Program-made: the position numbers and the translations under genes
Source of the DNA: Microglena sp. YARC
Lineage: Eukaryota > Chlorophyta > Chlorophyceae > Chlamydomonadales > Chlamydomonadaceae
Assembly (NCBI GenBank): GCA_022414725.1
Contig: CM039463.1
Location: forward strand, 20,897,822-20,961,821
DNA: 64,000 nt
Reading direction: 5' to 3'
The notes under the pieces: model-generated
Database searches by the model: none
Seen by the model: only the letters and a program-made list of their open reading frames with translations
Told to the model about the DNA's origin: nothing
Shown here: piece after piece, positions 21,868-35,698 of the stretch
Layout: each line of letters starts with the position of its first letter
How positions within the stretch are numbered: the stretch's first letter is position 1

Positions 21868-22518
21868 CTCCTCCCCCTCCTCCTCCTCCGACACCCACAT
21901 CATTATTACTTTCATCATCATCACCCTCTCACCTCCACTGACACAGGTTCGGTGGCTCTGGCAAGTGCACCACCGTCCCACAGGCAGAGGACAGCCGTGC
22001 CGGCACCACTGCATGCAGCAGCCTCCGCTCAGCAGCTACGTCGTATCCTACACAGGTAAGACAAGGGCACCTGATAATGAACTCTGACGGCACACTAATT
22101 GTAGCACACTATAGCTAGTTGTGCCGCCACCACTGCATGCAGCAGCCTCCGCGCAGCAGCTACGTCGTATCCTACATAGGTGAGACAAGGACCCATATAT
22201 ATATAAACAAACCAGAATGTTTTCCTTTTGAAGCCTTGGGGGCGGGGGGCAGGGGGTGAAGGACATACATACATACATACATACATACATACATACATAC
22301 ATACATGCATGCATGCATACATACATACATACATACATACATACATACATACATACATACATACATGCATACATACATACATACATACATACATGCATAC
22401 ATGCATACATGCATACATACATACATACATACATACATGCATACATACATACATACATATGTACATACATACATACATGCATGCATGCATGCATGCATGC
22501 ATGCATACATACATTCAT

Positions 22519-22587
<69 letters not shown>

Positions 22588-24649
22588 CACACACACACAC
22601 ACACTCACACACACACTCTCACACACACACACACAAACACGCACACACACATACCATCTGTTTACCTCTGCAGGTGTCTGCAGGTATTTTGTTTGTGTGG
22701 CCAGATGCTAGCCCTGAAGGCGCTACCCAAGCCGCCTCCACGGATTTACCCGTGGCAAAGTATCTCCACAACCGAGCTGAAGCTAAACCTGATGTCATCT
22801 TCATGCGTCACCTACCCTATAGCTATGAGGTACGTCAGTGGCACTACACATTTGGTTGTTTTATTAGTCATGCGACACCATGTGCATGCGTCACCTGCCC
22901 TATAGCTATGAGGTACGTCAGTGGCACTACACATTAGTCATGCTACACCATGTGCATTCATCACCTGCCCTACAGCTATGAGGTACGTCAGTGGCACTGC
23001 AAGTTTAGTTATTTTATTAGTCATGCTGCACCATGTGTATTTTTCACCTGCCCTACAGCTATGAGGTACGTCAGTGGCACTGCAAGTTTAGTTATTTTAT
23101 TAGTCATGCGGCACCATGTGCATTCGTAACCTGCTTACAGCCATGAGAGGTATGAGGTATGGCAGTGGCACTACACGTTTGGTTGTTTGATTAGTCATGC
23201 TAAACCATGTGCATTCATCACCTGCCCTATAGCTATGAGGTACGTCGGTGGCACTACACGTTTGGTTGTTGTATTAGTCATGCTACACCTTCCATAACGA
23301 ATATAAATAACACAATATGCGCCACCTAATATAATATAATATAATATAATATAATATAATATAATATAAATATAATATACAAATGTAATATGCGTCACAT
23401 GCCTACATATGCTAGCGGCCATTCGCGTTTCGTTGTTGATGTTGCACCTTACATGACAATGCCCTTGCACCTGCCTTACAATACAACCTATGCTAGTGGC
23501 CATCCACGTTTTGTTGTCCATGCTACACCTTTCATGACAATGCCCTTGCACCTGCCTTCCAATATGGCCTATGCTAGAGGCCAGTCACGTTTTGTTGTTG
23601 ATGTTACACCTTTCATGACAATGCCCTTGCACCTGCCTTCCAATATGGCCTATGCTAGAGGCCATTCACGTTTTGTTGTCCATGCTACACCTTTCATGAC
23701 AATGCCCTTGCACCTGCCTTCCAATATGGCCTATGCTAGAGGCCAGTCACGTTTTGTTGTTGATGTTACACCTTTCATGACAATGCCCTTGCACCTGCCT
23801 TCCAATATGGCCTATGCTAGAGGCCCTTCACGTTTTGTTGTTGATGTTACACCTTTCATGACAATGCCCTTGCACCTGCCTTCCAATATGGCCTATGCTA
23901 GAGGCCAGTCACGTTTTGTTGTTGATGTTACACCTTTCATGACAATGCCCTTGCACCTGCCTTCCAATATGGCCTATGCTAGAGGCCAGTCATGTTTTGT
24001 TGTTGATGTTACACCTTTCATGACAATGCCCTTGCACCTGCCTTCCAATATGGCCTATGCTAGAGGCCAGTCACGTTTTGTTGTTGATGTTACACCTTTC
24101 ATGACAATGCCCTTGCACCTGCCTTCCAATATGGCCTATGCCAGAGGCCATTCACGTTTTGTTGTTGATGTTACACCTTTCATGACAATGCCCTTGCACC
24201 TGCCTTCCAATATGGCCTATGCTAGAGGCCAGTCACGTTTTGTTGTTGATGTTACACCTTTCATGACAATGCCCTTGCACCTGCCTTCCAATATGGCCTA
24301 TGCTAGAGGCCAGTCACGTTTTGTTGTTGATGTTACACCTTTCATGACAATGCCCTTGCACCTGCCTTCTAATATGACCTATGCTATCGCCCATTCGCAT
24401 TTTGTTGCTGATTCTACACTTGTTATGCCGATGCGCATGCACCTGCCATACAATACGACCTATGCTAGCGGCCATTCACATTCCGTTGTTGATGTTGCAC
24501 CTTTCATGGCAATGCGCATGTGTATGGTTAATCGTGCATTTCTGTTTAATAATATTTAATAATAATAATATTCTGCAAAAATATTTAATGATAATAATAG
24601 TTTTAATACTTTTTATCTCATACTAATAATACTTTAATTATAGTCATAT

Positions 24650-24702
<53 letters not shown>

Positions 24703-25268
24703 TTTATAATATTGGTTCATTTGACTTGAATTCTTCTGTATCAAGATGTCAAGAAAATATTATCCGGGATATCCCCTTGTAGTTGGTTTCATCAAAACAT
24801 ATAAATGGATCAAAACCGGTAAAGAGCACCCCAAGCACATTAAATTATGTTGCATCAATTGTTTTAGAAAAAAATCCATTTGGCATCAGACTTGGTCTCA
24901 TACCGATCTTCGAGGAAACTTGGTACACGGTATCGTAGTCGTACGATATATCGTACTATATAATTCAGTTGAGGTGAGGAAGGCAGGCATGGGGGTGTTG
25001 TGGTCTGGGTTGTGTGTGTGTGTGTGTGTCGTGCTAGCATTCAAGTGCGTCAGGCAGGCAGGGGGTGTTGTGGTCTGGTTTGTGTGTGTGTGTGGTGCTA
25101 GCATTCAAGTGCACCAGGCAGGCAGCGGGTGTTGTGGTCTGGGTTGTGTGTGTGTGTGTGTGTGGTGCTAGCATTCAAGTGCATCAGGCAGGCAGCGGGT
25201 GTTGTGGTCTGGGTTGTGTGTGTGTGGTGCTAGCATTCAAGTGCGTCAGGCAGGCAGGGGGTGTTGGG

Positions 25269-25302
<34 letters not shown>

Positions 25303-28300
25303 TGCTAGCATTTAAGTGCGTCAGGCAGGCAGGGGGTGTTATGGTCTGGGTTGTGTGTTTGTGTGTGGTGCTAGCATTCAAGTGTGTCAGGCAGGCAGGG
25401 GGTGTTGTGGTCTGGGTTGTATGTGTGTGTGTGGTGCTAGCATTCAAGTGCATCAGGCAGGCAGCGCTGTTGTGGTCTGGGTTGTGTGTGTGTGTGTGGT
25501 GCTAGCATTCAAGTGCATCAGGCAGGCAGCGCTGTTGTGGTCTGGGTTGTGTGTGTGTGTGTGGTGCTAGCATTCAAGTGCGTCAGGCAGGCAGCAGGTG
25601 TTGGGTTGGGTTGTGTGTGTTTGTGTGTGTGGTGCTAGCATTTAAGTGCGTCAGGCAGGCAGGGGGTGTTGTGGTCTGGGTTGTGTGTGTGTGTGTGGTG
25701 CTAGCATTCAAGTGCGTCAGGCAGGCAGGGGGTGTTGTGGTCTGAGTTGTGTGTGTGTGTGGTGCTAGCATTCAAGTGCGTCAGGCAGGCAGGGGGTGTT
25801 GTGGTCTGAGTTGTGTGTGTGTGTGGTGCTAGCATTCAAGTGCGTCAGGCAGGCAGGGGGTGTTGGGTTGGGTTGTGTGTGTGAGTGTGTGTGTATGCGT
25901 GATACATCTAAAACCCAGTACTACATTGATGACCTTCCTCATGCGTCACTTGCTTTCCAGCTATTAAGTTCGGTCCGGTGGACTCTAGCCACCTGTCTAT
26001 AACATAGCCATTTACGACATGCGCTCACACACTCTCTTCCTCATCCTTGATGCTGCTTTAGAATCTGGTTTACCCCAGCCACCTGTCTTCAACATGGTAG
26101 TCCACCAGACCCTACCCCATAGATGACACGAGACCGAGTTACGATCACATGATTCCTGTCAACATGCGCTCACACTCTATCTTCTCCTTCGTAGATGCTG
26201 CTGGAGAACCTGGTGGACCCTAGCCACTTGCCCTTCAGCCACCACGGCATAGGACTCACAAGGTAGAAAAACGGATAATTAAAGCAATAATTATAATTAT
26301 TTTATTAGCAATTCAGGCAGGAAAAGTGGATTATTGTAGCAATTATTATTATCTTATTAGCTATTCAGGTGGGAAAAGTGGGTAATTACAGCAATTATTA
26401 TTATTTAATAGCAATTCAGGTAGGATTACTGGGTAATTATGGAAATTATTATTATTATTTTATTAGCAATTCAGGTTGTAAGAATGGATCATTATTAGCA
26501 ATTCTTTTTTTATTAATTAGCAATGTAGCAGATGATTTGGAATTTGATTTTCCGAAACAGGTCGTAGGCTGTACTTAGTACACTTTCTAGGTAGTACTTT
26601 GTACCGCAAATTTGGCTTCAAATCCCGAGAATTCTGATCATTCTCGAAGAATTGTCATAGAATTGTCGCGGAATGTTTTTACATTTTTATAGTGATTATT
26701 TCGCCAAAACAGGGTCAAAAGTAGCGTTCGCTAAATATAGCGGGAAAACAATCCTTGGTCTATTCCGGATCATCCGCTGAATTGCCTTCATCTATCATAT
26801 TGATGTTTGGCCCCCAGTGCAAGCAAACAGGCTTGCAAGATGAAGGACGCAAGGGTTGACACAGCAGCAGTCTAAACATTAAATCGTGCACCTCATTTCA
26901 TGTTCCTCATCCTCTGCCCCCCACTCCACCCAGGGACAACGGGGGGCCCTCCAATGATACCGATGTACAAACAAGCACCGAAAGACAAGGGGGCTGACAC
27001 AGCAGCCGTCTAAACCCTAGACCATGCACCTAATTCCATGTTCCTCATCCCCTGCCCCCCACTCCACCCAGGGACAAAGGGGGGCCCTCCAATGTTACCG
27101 ATATACAAACAAGCATCGAAAGACAAGGGAGCTGACACAGCAGCCGTTTAAACCCTAGACCATGCACCTAATTTCATGTTCCTCACCCCCTGCCCCCCAC
27201 TCCACCGAAGGACAATGGGGTTGACACAGCAGCCGTTTAAACCATAGACTATGCACCTAATTTCATGTTCTTCACCTCCTGCCCCCCACTCCACCCAGGG
27301 ACATGGGGGGGCCCTCCACTGTTACCGATGCACACAAGGCGAAGGGCGCTGCATCCGGGGTCGAAGGACGCAAGGCTGCAGCCGGGGTCGATGCAGCAGC
27401 AGGAGGAGGTACCAAAACAGGCGCAGCAGCGGACGGGGGTGACACAGCAGGTGCAGCAGCAGCCGGGGTTGCCACAGCAGACACAGCAGCAGCCGGCGTT
27501 GCCACAGCAGCTGTCCTGCTTGCACGAGCCCTGGGAGAGGAAGAGCATTTCAGCGAGCAGATGACGGATGAGGTGTTTCCATTCCCAACTAAGGAGCAGC
27601 TGGCCCCAGCCACCTTTCAGACAATCAACTATGTCTCGTTTTCCACTAATCCTACAAATCTGTCATTCTTTGCGCCGAACTTGGTGCAATACCTTCAGTA
27701 AGTACCCAATTTGTTTTTTATTATATATACTTTTTCTTTTTGTTATTATGACAATTATAAGACTTCTTTGCGCCCAACTTGGTGCAATAATTTCAGTAAG
27801 TACCCAATTTGTTTTTTATTATAATATACATTTTTTTTCCTTTTTTTATTATAACAATTATAAGACTTCTTTGCGCCCAACTTGGTGCAATACCTTCAGT
27901 AAGTACCCATTATTTTTTATGACAATTATAAGACTTCTTTGCGCCCAACTTGGTGCAATACCTTCAGTAGTTACATGTTTTTTTATTTATTATATATATT
28001 TTTTTTATTTTTTTTTTCTATTTTTCTTTCAACAATTACAAGACTTCTTTGCGCCCAAATTGGTGCAATACCTTCAGTAAGTCCCCTTTTTTTCCTTTTT
28101 TTTCTTAAAACAATTGTAAGACTTATTTGTGCCCAACATGGTGCGATACCCTCAGTAAGTTCCGTAATAAAAAAGAAGATGAAAAGAAGAACAACAAATT
28201 ATGTATTATTTATTCGTATAGCAATTATAAAAACTTATTTGCGCCCAACATGGTGCGGTACCTTTAGTAAGTACCCAAATGAAAAAGAAGAAAAGAAAAA

Positions 28301-31300
28301 AAACATTTATTTTTGAATTTATTCTTATAACGATTATAAGACTTCTTTGCGCCCAACATGGTGAGGTACCTTTAGTTAGTACCCGAATGAAAATAATATT
28401 TCATTATATTATTTATTAATTATTTTTCTTATAACAATTATACGACTTATTTGCGCCCAACATGGTGCGGTATGTTGAGTAAGTGAATGTATGATGTATT
28501 CTAACATTTATTTGTGTAAGTGAATGTATGATGCATTCAAACATTTATGCGTGTAAGTGAATGTATGATGCATTCTAACATTCATGTATGAACGTGCGCA
28601 GATGAGACATTAGTGGAGGTGTATATCATATATATGCGAGATTTGTGGGAGTGTGTATCAGATAGGTGAGACATTAGTGGAGGTGTATATCAGATATATG
28701 AGAGATTTGTGGGAGTGTGTATCAGATAGATGAGACATTTGTGGACGGAAGTGCGTAGATTGATTAGTTTGGAGTAGTTTGAGTAGCTTTGGGTAGTTTT
28801 AATAGTTTGGGGTAGTCTGAGTAGTTTGAATGTTGTGTACAAAATTACCCTGGACTCTTTTTCCAGTAATCCAACAATTTTTTGACTTACTTTGGACCAC
28901 CTACCAAATCACTACCAGGAGCCCAACATTGACACCAAGACTCCAAATCCCTGATCACTACCAGAAGGACCCCTTAATAAAACGGAAAAAAGCTCTAGCT
29001 TACATAGAGTTTGACTCTGAGCAACGGTATACGTAGGTTATGATAATCCCCTTTTCCAGTAATCCAACAAATTCGTCCTCCTTTGCGTCCAACATGGTAC
29101 AGCACCTTTAGGAAGTGTAAAGATGATCTTTTACCGCGAGACATCTCCTCCTCTTCTAGACGGTGAAAGTCATCTCGAGCCTCCCACGCTGGTCTAAGAC
29201 AGGGTTCTTAACATAAGCATCCCACCATCTGTTGGTAGCAATGTGTGCTCGTGTTCTTGTGGAGCAGCAGCGTCTTGAGCAGCAGCGGTGGGAAGAGAAC
29301 AGGCCCTCGAGTGTCGTGTCGGGTTGGGTTGGGTTGGGTAGGTTGGCAGGTACTCCACTGTTACACTGGTTACACTGGAGGTACCGCGATACCTTCGGGT
29401 TCAGCATCGACCAAGGCCGTGGGCCCACGCCACCTGTGCATGATCCCGCGACGAGGGCTAACGCCACCTGCGCATGATCCTGCAACGTGGGCCAGTCACC
29501 TGAGGTTGATAAGGGCGGTCAAGCTGCTTTAAATTGTGGACTGATGAGACAGATGTGGGCTTAAGTGTACAGATGTTGTTTAAATTGTGGACTGATGAGA
29601 CAGATGTGGGCGTAAGTGCACAGATGATGTTTTAAAATGTGTACTGATGAGACAGTGTAGACAATCAGCTGCATATTAGTATCTATATATATGTAAACAT
29701 ACGAACTGGCGCTAGCTGGCTATCGGAGCTTTTTCGGGTTACTGGTTTAGGGCTTGGGGAACCTAGCGTAGCCTTACTGTGCCGACTTCCCACCCATCTC
29801 CCCACCCGAATTTCAAAAAGAACCTAGCGCAGTCTTACTGTGCCGACTTCCACTTCTCCGCATCAAAATTCCACCTGCGCGCCATGGCCCTTTCCTCCCT
29901 GTCCGCTCTGTCCTGCGATACCCTTCCCTGACATGCCCTTCACGTGTCACAATTCGCGATCCGGAGCTGTCAACGAGGCCAGGCGTGGAGCCAGGGCTGC
30001 CATACCCGATGAGGAGCGCCTGGCTGCTAACCAGGCCGCATGTGAAGCCTGTGCTGCCATACCTGAGGAGGAATGCAAGGCTGCCAATCAGTCAGCGCTG
30101 GTCTTGCTGGGCGTTCTCGCCCTTGCTCTGTTCATCCCATATCTGCAACCTCTTTTCATTGCATCGAGAACTCCAGCTTACATGGCGCTCAAGCTATACG
30201 TCCACAACCCAGCGCGCTCCGTACAACAGCTTTCAGCTTCGAGGGAATGATCCTGTCGACCATTTGGTTGTAGCGAGAACGCGATTTGACTTAATGAAAT
30301 GCGGAGTTTTCTGGTCAAAACAAAAGCGTGCTCGCACCACTGGGTGATTGCGCGAATAATCTGCCAGTTTCCCAAGTCATGCATGTTATAAACATCAACA
30401 GCTTCGGGGGGTCCTTCAGGCCAATTCAGAATGAATCTCCAAGAGCCGATTTGACTCCTCCATCCGTGAGCCTGATGCGCTAATAAATGGTGGGGGCTAG
30501 CGAACCTCCAGAATGGGGGTGAGAGGGGGAGGGGGGCAGGTAGGTGTGGCCGGTGGCCACACGGGCTACCGTACTAGTATATGTATATATATACACTGTA
30601 AAGAAGAAGCTGACATAAGCATGCTCATTCTCTTGCCCGCTTACCCGCTTGCAAGGCCTAAGTCCAACGGCGATTGGAGCTATATGCACTTAATCCTGAC
30701 CCCCACGATGCCTGGAAAGTGTCTGGTATTCCTGTGCTGCATATGTTTGCTTATGTTAGTGCATGCAAGGGATCTTTTAGAAGACGTATAAAATAAGCAG
30801 ACAAATAAATAGATAAATAAATATAACACCTTATTACGTGGTGTGAGGTTGAGGGCGCCAGCCCGCTTGCTTTCACTGGGGCCAACCACCAAATATGCCA
30901 TCTTATTGTATATTATTTCTTATGTCCATTCACTTTCCGCTTACCAGGCCTAAGCCCGATGGAAATTGGAGCTCTATAAACTTAATCCTGACCCCCACAG
31001 TGCCTGGAAAGTGTCTGGAAATTCCTTTGCAGCATATGTCTGCTTATGTCAATGTACGGAAGGGAAATTTTATACCAAGTACGGGAGGGTGACATACACA
31101 AAATATCTGGTACCCCCCCCCAAAAGTTGGAAGAGTCAAAAGGGGGGGGGGGGGTACCCCACCCCACCAAATTTAGATAACACCTAGCCCATGTTGTCGC
31201 AAATCATCTCCTTTAGTACCCTGCATTTTCAAAACCCCAGGGAATGTTGTGGATTGTTTTTAAACACGACCTGAACACGTTTACAAATTCATCCAATATG

Positions 31301-34300
31301 CACCCTAGATAACTCAATATTTTAGCTTCCTTATAGTTCCTTGCTTTCCTCTAACATCGTTTATAACTGCCTTGCCTGGCATTGGCCTGAAACCTGCATG
31401 GGCTTGCTACATGAAACCTACCAAAAGGTCTAAATGTAACACCCACCTGCGCCCACCATGATTATGTCAGCTTCAAGGTGCACTAGCATGCTTTAGTTTG
31501 GGCTGAATAGCCAGCCAGGGGAGCTGCCTAGAAGCTGCTGCCTGTATCTGCCTGTGGCCTAGAATAAAAGCCATGTCTCGAATCATTATATGGGCCTGTA
31601 AGAGTCCATAAATTGCTCTGCTCTGAGTACACAACAAGAAGCTATTGTTAAGTTGGTTAGGCCCCTATCAGGCCTTCAACTTGCTCAGGTCCCCAAAAAG
31701 CACATCAGACAAGAAACTATAGTTGAGGCTGTCGAGGCTTCAACTTGCTCATCACAGCTGCCATGTGTGCCACCTCGTAAGCCCCAATTGGGGGTACTTG
31801 ATCTTCACCACTGTGCTTTTCCTTGAGGTGGGACTCCATTCCGTACTTCCATATGGTGGCTGGGCAGTGAGGGCACACAAGCGGGGTGTTGGTGCATGCC
31901 GCCTTATCACCCTTGTTGGCCTTCTGGCTGTACTTCTTGAAGTACTTAGCCTTGCAGATTATGACTGCTTGCTGTCCCTTGTTGATGCTTGGGGTACAGC
32001 CTTGGCCACCACAACACCCACATGAAGTGTCAGGTATGTCTCCCCGGAGAATGTGGGCCCCGATGTGTTCACGCATGCTGCCCACATTCATCATGCCATG
32101 GGGTAGCACCTCTCCACACACCACACCATCCAATTCAACCACGCATTGCCATGCCTCTGTGGGGGCGGTAGCAGGGGGTACTTCAGAGAAGGCATGGTGT
32201 CCACATGAACCAAAATCGAGCCTGAATAACATAGCAGGTGTCTGGAAAGTATGGAATTAGAAAGCTTGCATTAAGACTAAGTCGTTGCACTTCTCCAGAG
32301 ATGGAATGGAGCAGTCAGAAAAAAGTTAGGAAAAAGTTGGCAAGGGGCCCGGGGGGGGGGGGGGGGGGGGGGGGGGGTACCCCCGAGAAGGTGCCCAGAA
32401 TATCGCCGGACCCGGGGGTATCGATAGATCACGTGATCCCCTAATAGAAACCACTGCCCAATACCCCAACATGGGCCGTGCCTGACTTTCTATGGCTCCT
32501 GGCATCCTTCTGCCAAGTATAAAAGAAGCTGACAAATTTTGGTCAAATCCCTGTTTATTAACTTTGCGCTTGCAAGGCCTAAGCCCGACAGCAACTGGAG
32601 CTCTACACACTTAATCCTGACTCCCACCACGACGACGTACACAATAAGCTGACAAATTCCTGTTCATTCACTTTCCGCTTGCCAGGACTAAGCCTGACGG
32701 CAATTGGACCTCTACAAACTTAATCCTGACCCCCACCATGCCTGGAAAGTGTCTGGTATTCCTGTGCAGCACCTCCAGCATATCCCAACCTGAGGTAGGT
32801 AATATAACACCACTTCAGCTTGCGCATGATAGCGCAGTATAACGCATGATAGCGCATGGCAGCGGGCATGATAGCGGGCATGATAGCGGGCATGATAGCG
32901 GGCATGACAGCGGGCATGATAGCGGGCATGATAGTGGGCATGACAGCGGGCATGACAGCGGGCATGGCAGCGGGCATGGGCATGATAGCGGGCATGATTG
33001 CTGGCATGATAGCGGGCATGGGCATGATAGCGGACATGATAGCGGGCATGATAGCTGGTATGATAGCGGGCATGATAGCGGGCATGGGCATGATAGCGGA
33101 CATGATAGCGGGCATGATACCGGGCATGATAGCGGGAATGATATTGGGCATGATAGCGGGCATGGCAGCGGGCATGATAGCGGGTATGGTAGCTGGCATG
33201 ATAGCGGGCATGATAGCAGGCATGATAGCAGGCATGATAGCGGGCATGGCAGCGGGCATGATAGCGGGCATGGCAGCGGGCATGATAGCGGGCATGATAG
33301 CGGTATGACAGCGGGCATGATAGCGGGCATGATAGCTGGCATGATAGCGGGCATGATAGCGGGCATGGGCATGATAGCGGACATGATAGCGGGCATGATA
33401 GCGGGCATGGCAGCGGGAATGATAGCGGGTATGGTAGCAGGCATGATAGCGGGCATGATAGCAGGCATGATAGTGGGCATGATAGCGGGTATGATAGCGG
33501 GTGTGGTAGCAGGCATGATAGCGGGCATGATAGCGGGCATGGCAGCGGGCATGATAGCGGGCATGATAGCGGGATGACAGCGGGCATGATAGCGGGCATG
33601 ATAGCTGGCATGATAGCGGGCATGATAGCGGGCATGGGCATGATAGCGGACATGATAGCGGGCATGGGCATGATAGCGGACATGATAGCGGGCATGGGCA
33701 TGATAGTGGGCATGGGCATGATAGCGGGCATGATAGCGGGCATGGCAGCGGGCATGATAGCGGGTATGGTAGCAGGCATGATAGCGGGCATGATAGCGGG
33801 CATGGCAGCGGGAATGATAGCGGGCATGATAGCGGGCATGGCAGCGGGCATGATAGCGGGTATGGTAGCAGGCATGATAGCGGGCATGATAGCGGGCATG
33901 GCAGCGGACATGATAGCGGGCATGATAGCGGGATGACAGCGGGCATGATAGCTGGCATGATAGCGGGCATGGCAGCGGGCATGATAGCGGGTATGGTAGC
34001 AGGCATGATAGCGGGCATGATAGCGGGAATGATAGCGGGCATGATAGCGGGCATGACAGCGGGCATGATAGCGGGTATGGTAGCAGGCATGACAGCGGGC
34101 ATGATAGCGGGTATGGTAGCAGGCATGATAGCGGGCATGATAGCAGGCATGATAGCAGGCATGATAGTGGGCATGATAGCGGGCATGGCAGCGGGCATGA
34201 CAGCGGGCATGATAGCGGGCATGATAGCGGGTGTGGTAGCAGGCATGATAGCGGGCATGATAGCGGGCATGATAGCAGGCATGATAGCAGGCATGATAGG

Positions 34301-35667
34301 GGGCATGATAGGGGCGTGGTGTTAAGGGAACCCTTCATACGCGGGTAGAGAGCGGTCTTCTACCTCACCTGGACAAGCTACCATCGCGGTTGATAACGAC
34401 CTGCGACGATGATACACGCATTTTACACACATGATAGCGCATTACACACACATTACTCGCACATTATACGCATTGCATGTGCACTATACGCGCATTACAC
34501 ACGCATTATACATGTGCATTATACGCATTGTACATGTGCATTATACGCACCATACATCGCACATTACACGCATTGTACAAGTGCATTATACGCATTGTAC
34601 ATCGCACATTACACGCATTGTACATGTGCATTATACACACATTATAGCCATATTTATCCACTTACGGCAACATGACACATCCACTATAAATATGACATTT
34701 TACTGCAAACTGCATCAAAAACCTGAGGAGGGCTGCCCCCCCCCCCCCCCCCCCCTCCCCCCTCGTCCCAATCAGGGTAATGATGGCAGCAGGGAGGCTC
34801 AATAAAGGCACCCCAATATACACACACAATCTGAAACCAAGGAGATGCAAGGACTGTTTTTATTATAATTTTCAGTGCGCCCAGTCACCCACCCATTCAC
34901 CTACCCATACCCATCCATAGCACCCATTCACCCACCCATACCCACCCATTCACCCACACATACTCACCCATAGTATCCACCCGTGTCAACACACACTCAA
35001 TGGTGGTCTCAGAATTTGAATGAATTTGGAGGTCTGAGTAATAAGATAGCAAAAAATATGAGGGGAGCTGACCCCCCCCCCCCCCCCCCCCCCCCCCTCC
35101 TACATGGAGTGCTCAAAATGACCTGAAAAGTAGCTAAAAACATAGCCATGAATCATGCCATTATAGCCCCACTCTCAGAAAAAATCGATCGGCCTGACTG
35201 AAAAAAGAAAAATGGAAGTATATGTGAAGTGAATATATATGCAAATATACACAGATACAAATATATACTGGAATATTGAATATGATGTATTTGTTCCTTG
35301 CAGTTGGCAAAGGGCTTCAAGGACAAGATGATTGCTACGCTGATGTTGAATATCTTTGGCAGCTGGGCTGGTCATCAATTTGCCCACAGCATCTTTGACG
35401 GTGATGGTGTTTTCCTCCACTACCAAGGGGAGAACATGAAGCTGAGTGGGAAGTCAAGCAAGGTGTGTGGTGGTGTGTGTGTGTGGTGATGGTGGTTGTG
35501 GTGGTAAGTGTGTGTGGCATTGGTGGTGGTGGTGGTGGTAGCAAGTGTGTATGGTGGTGTGACCCTCCACTACCAAGGGGAGAACATAAAGCTGAGTGGT
35601 AAGGCAAGCAAGGTGTGTGGTGGTGTGTGTGTATGTATGTATGTGGTGGTCTGTGTATGTGGTGGTG

Positions 35668-35698
<31 letters not shown>

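Noticed and set aside
20776..22059. 427-codon Ile-rich frame
   Set aside because: It follows the (ATC)n array. Only 21,947-22,055 is coding here, and in another register supported by the splice phase.
22228..22937. Thr-His-Ile and Cys-Met-Tyr frames
   Set aside because: Produced by the CATA/CATG and CA microsatellites. They swallow the real exon D in the wrong frame.
23386..24540. CRISPR-like direct repeats
   Set aside because: The 81-bp units are contiguous without unique spacers, in eukaryotic intron sequence, and derive from an exon edge. The same holds for the 44,670 and 49,965 arrays.
32712..34338. Frames of 400-500 codons on both strands (Met-Ile-Ala and Ser-Cys-Pro-Leu repeats)
   Set aside because: They are the 12-bp GGCATGATAGCG array read in different frames. 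Open frames exist on both strands because the unit is a multiple of three.
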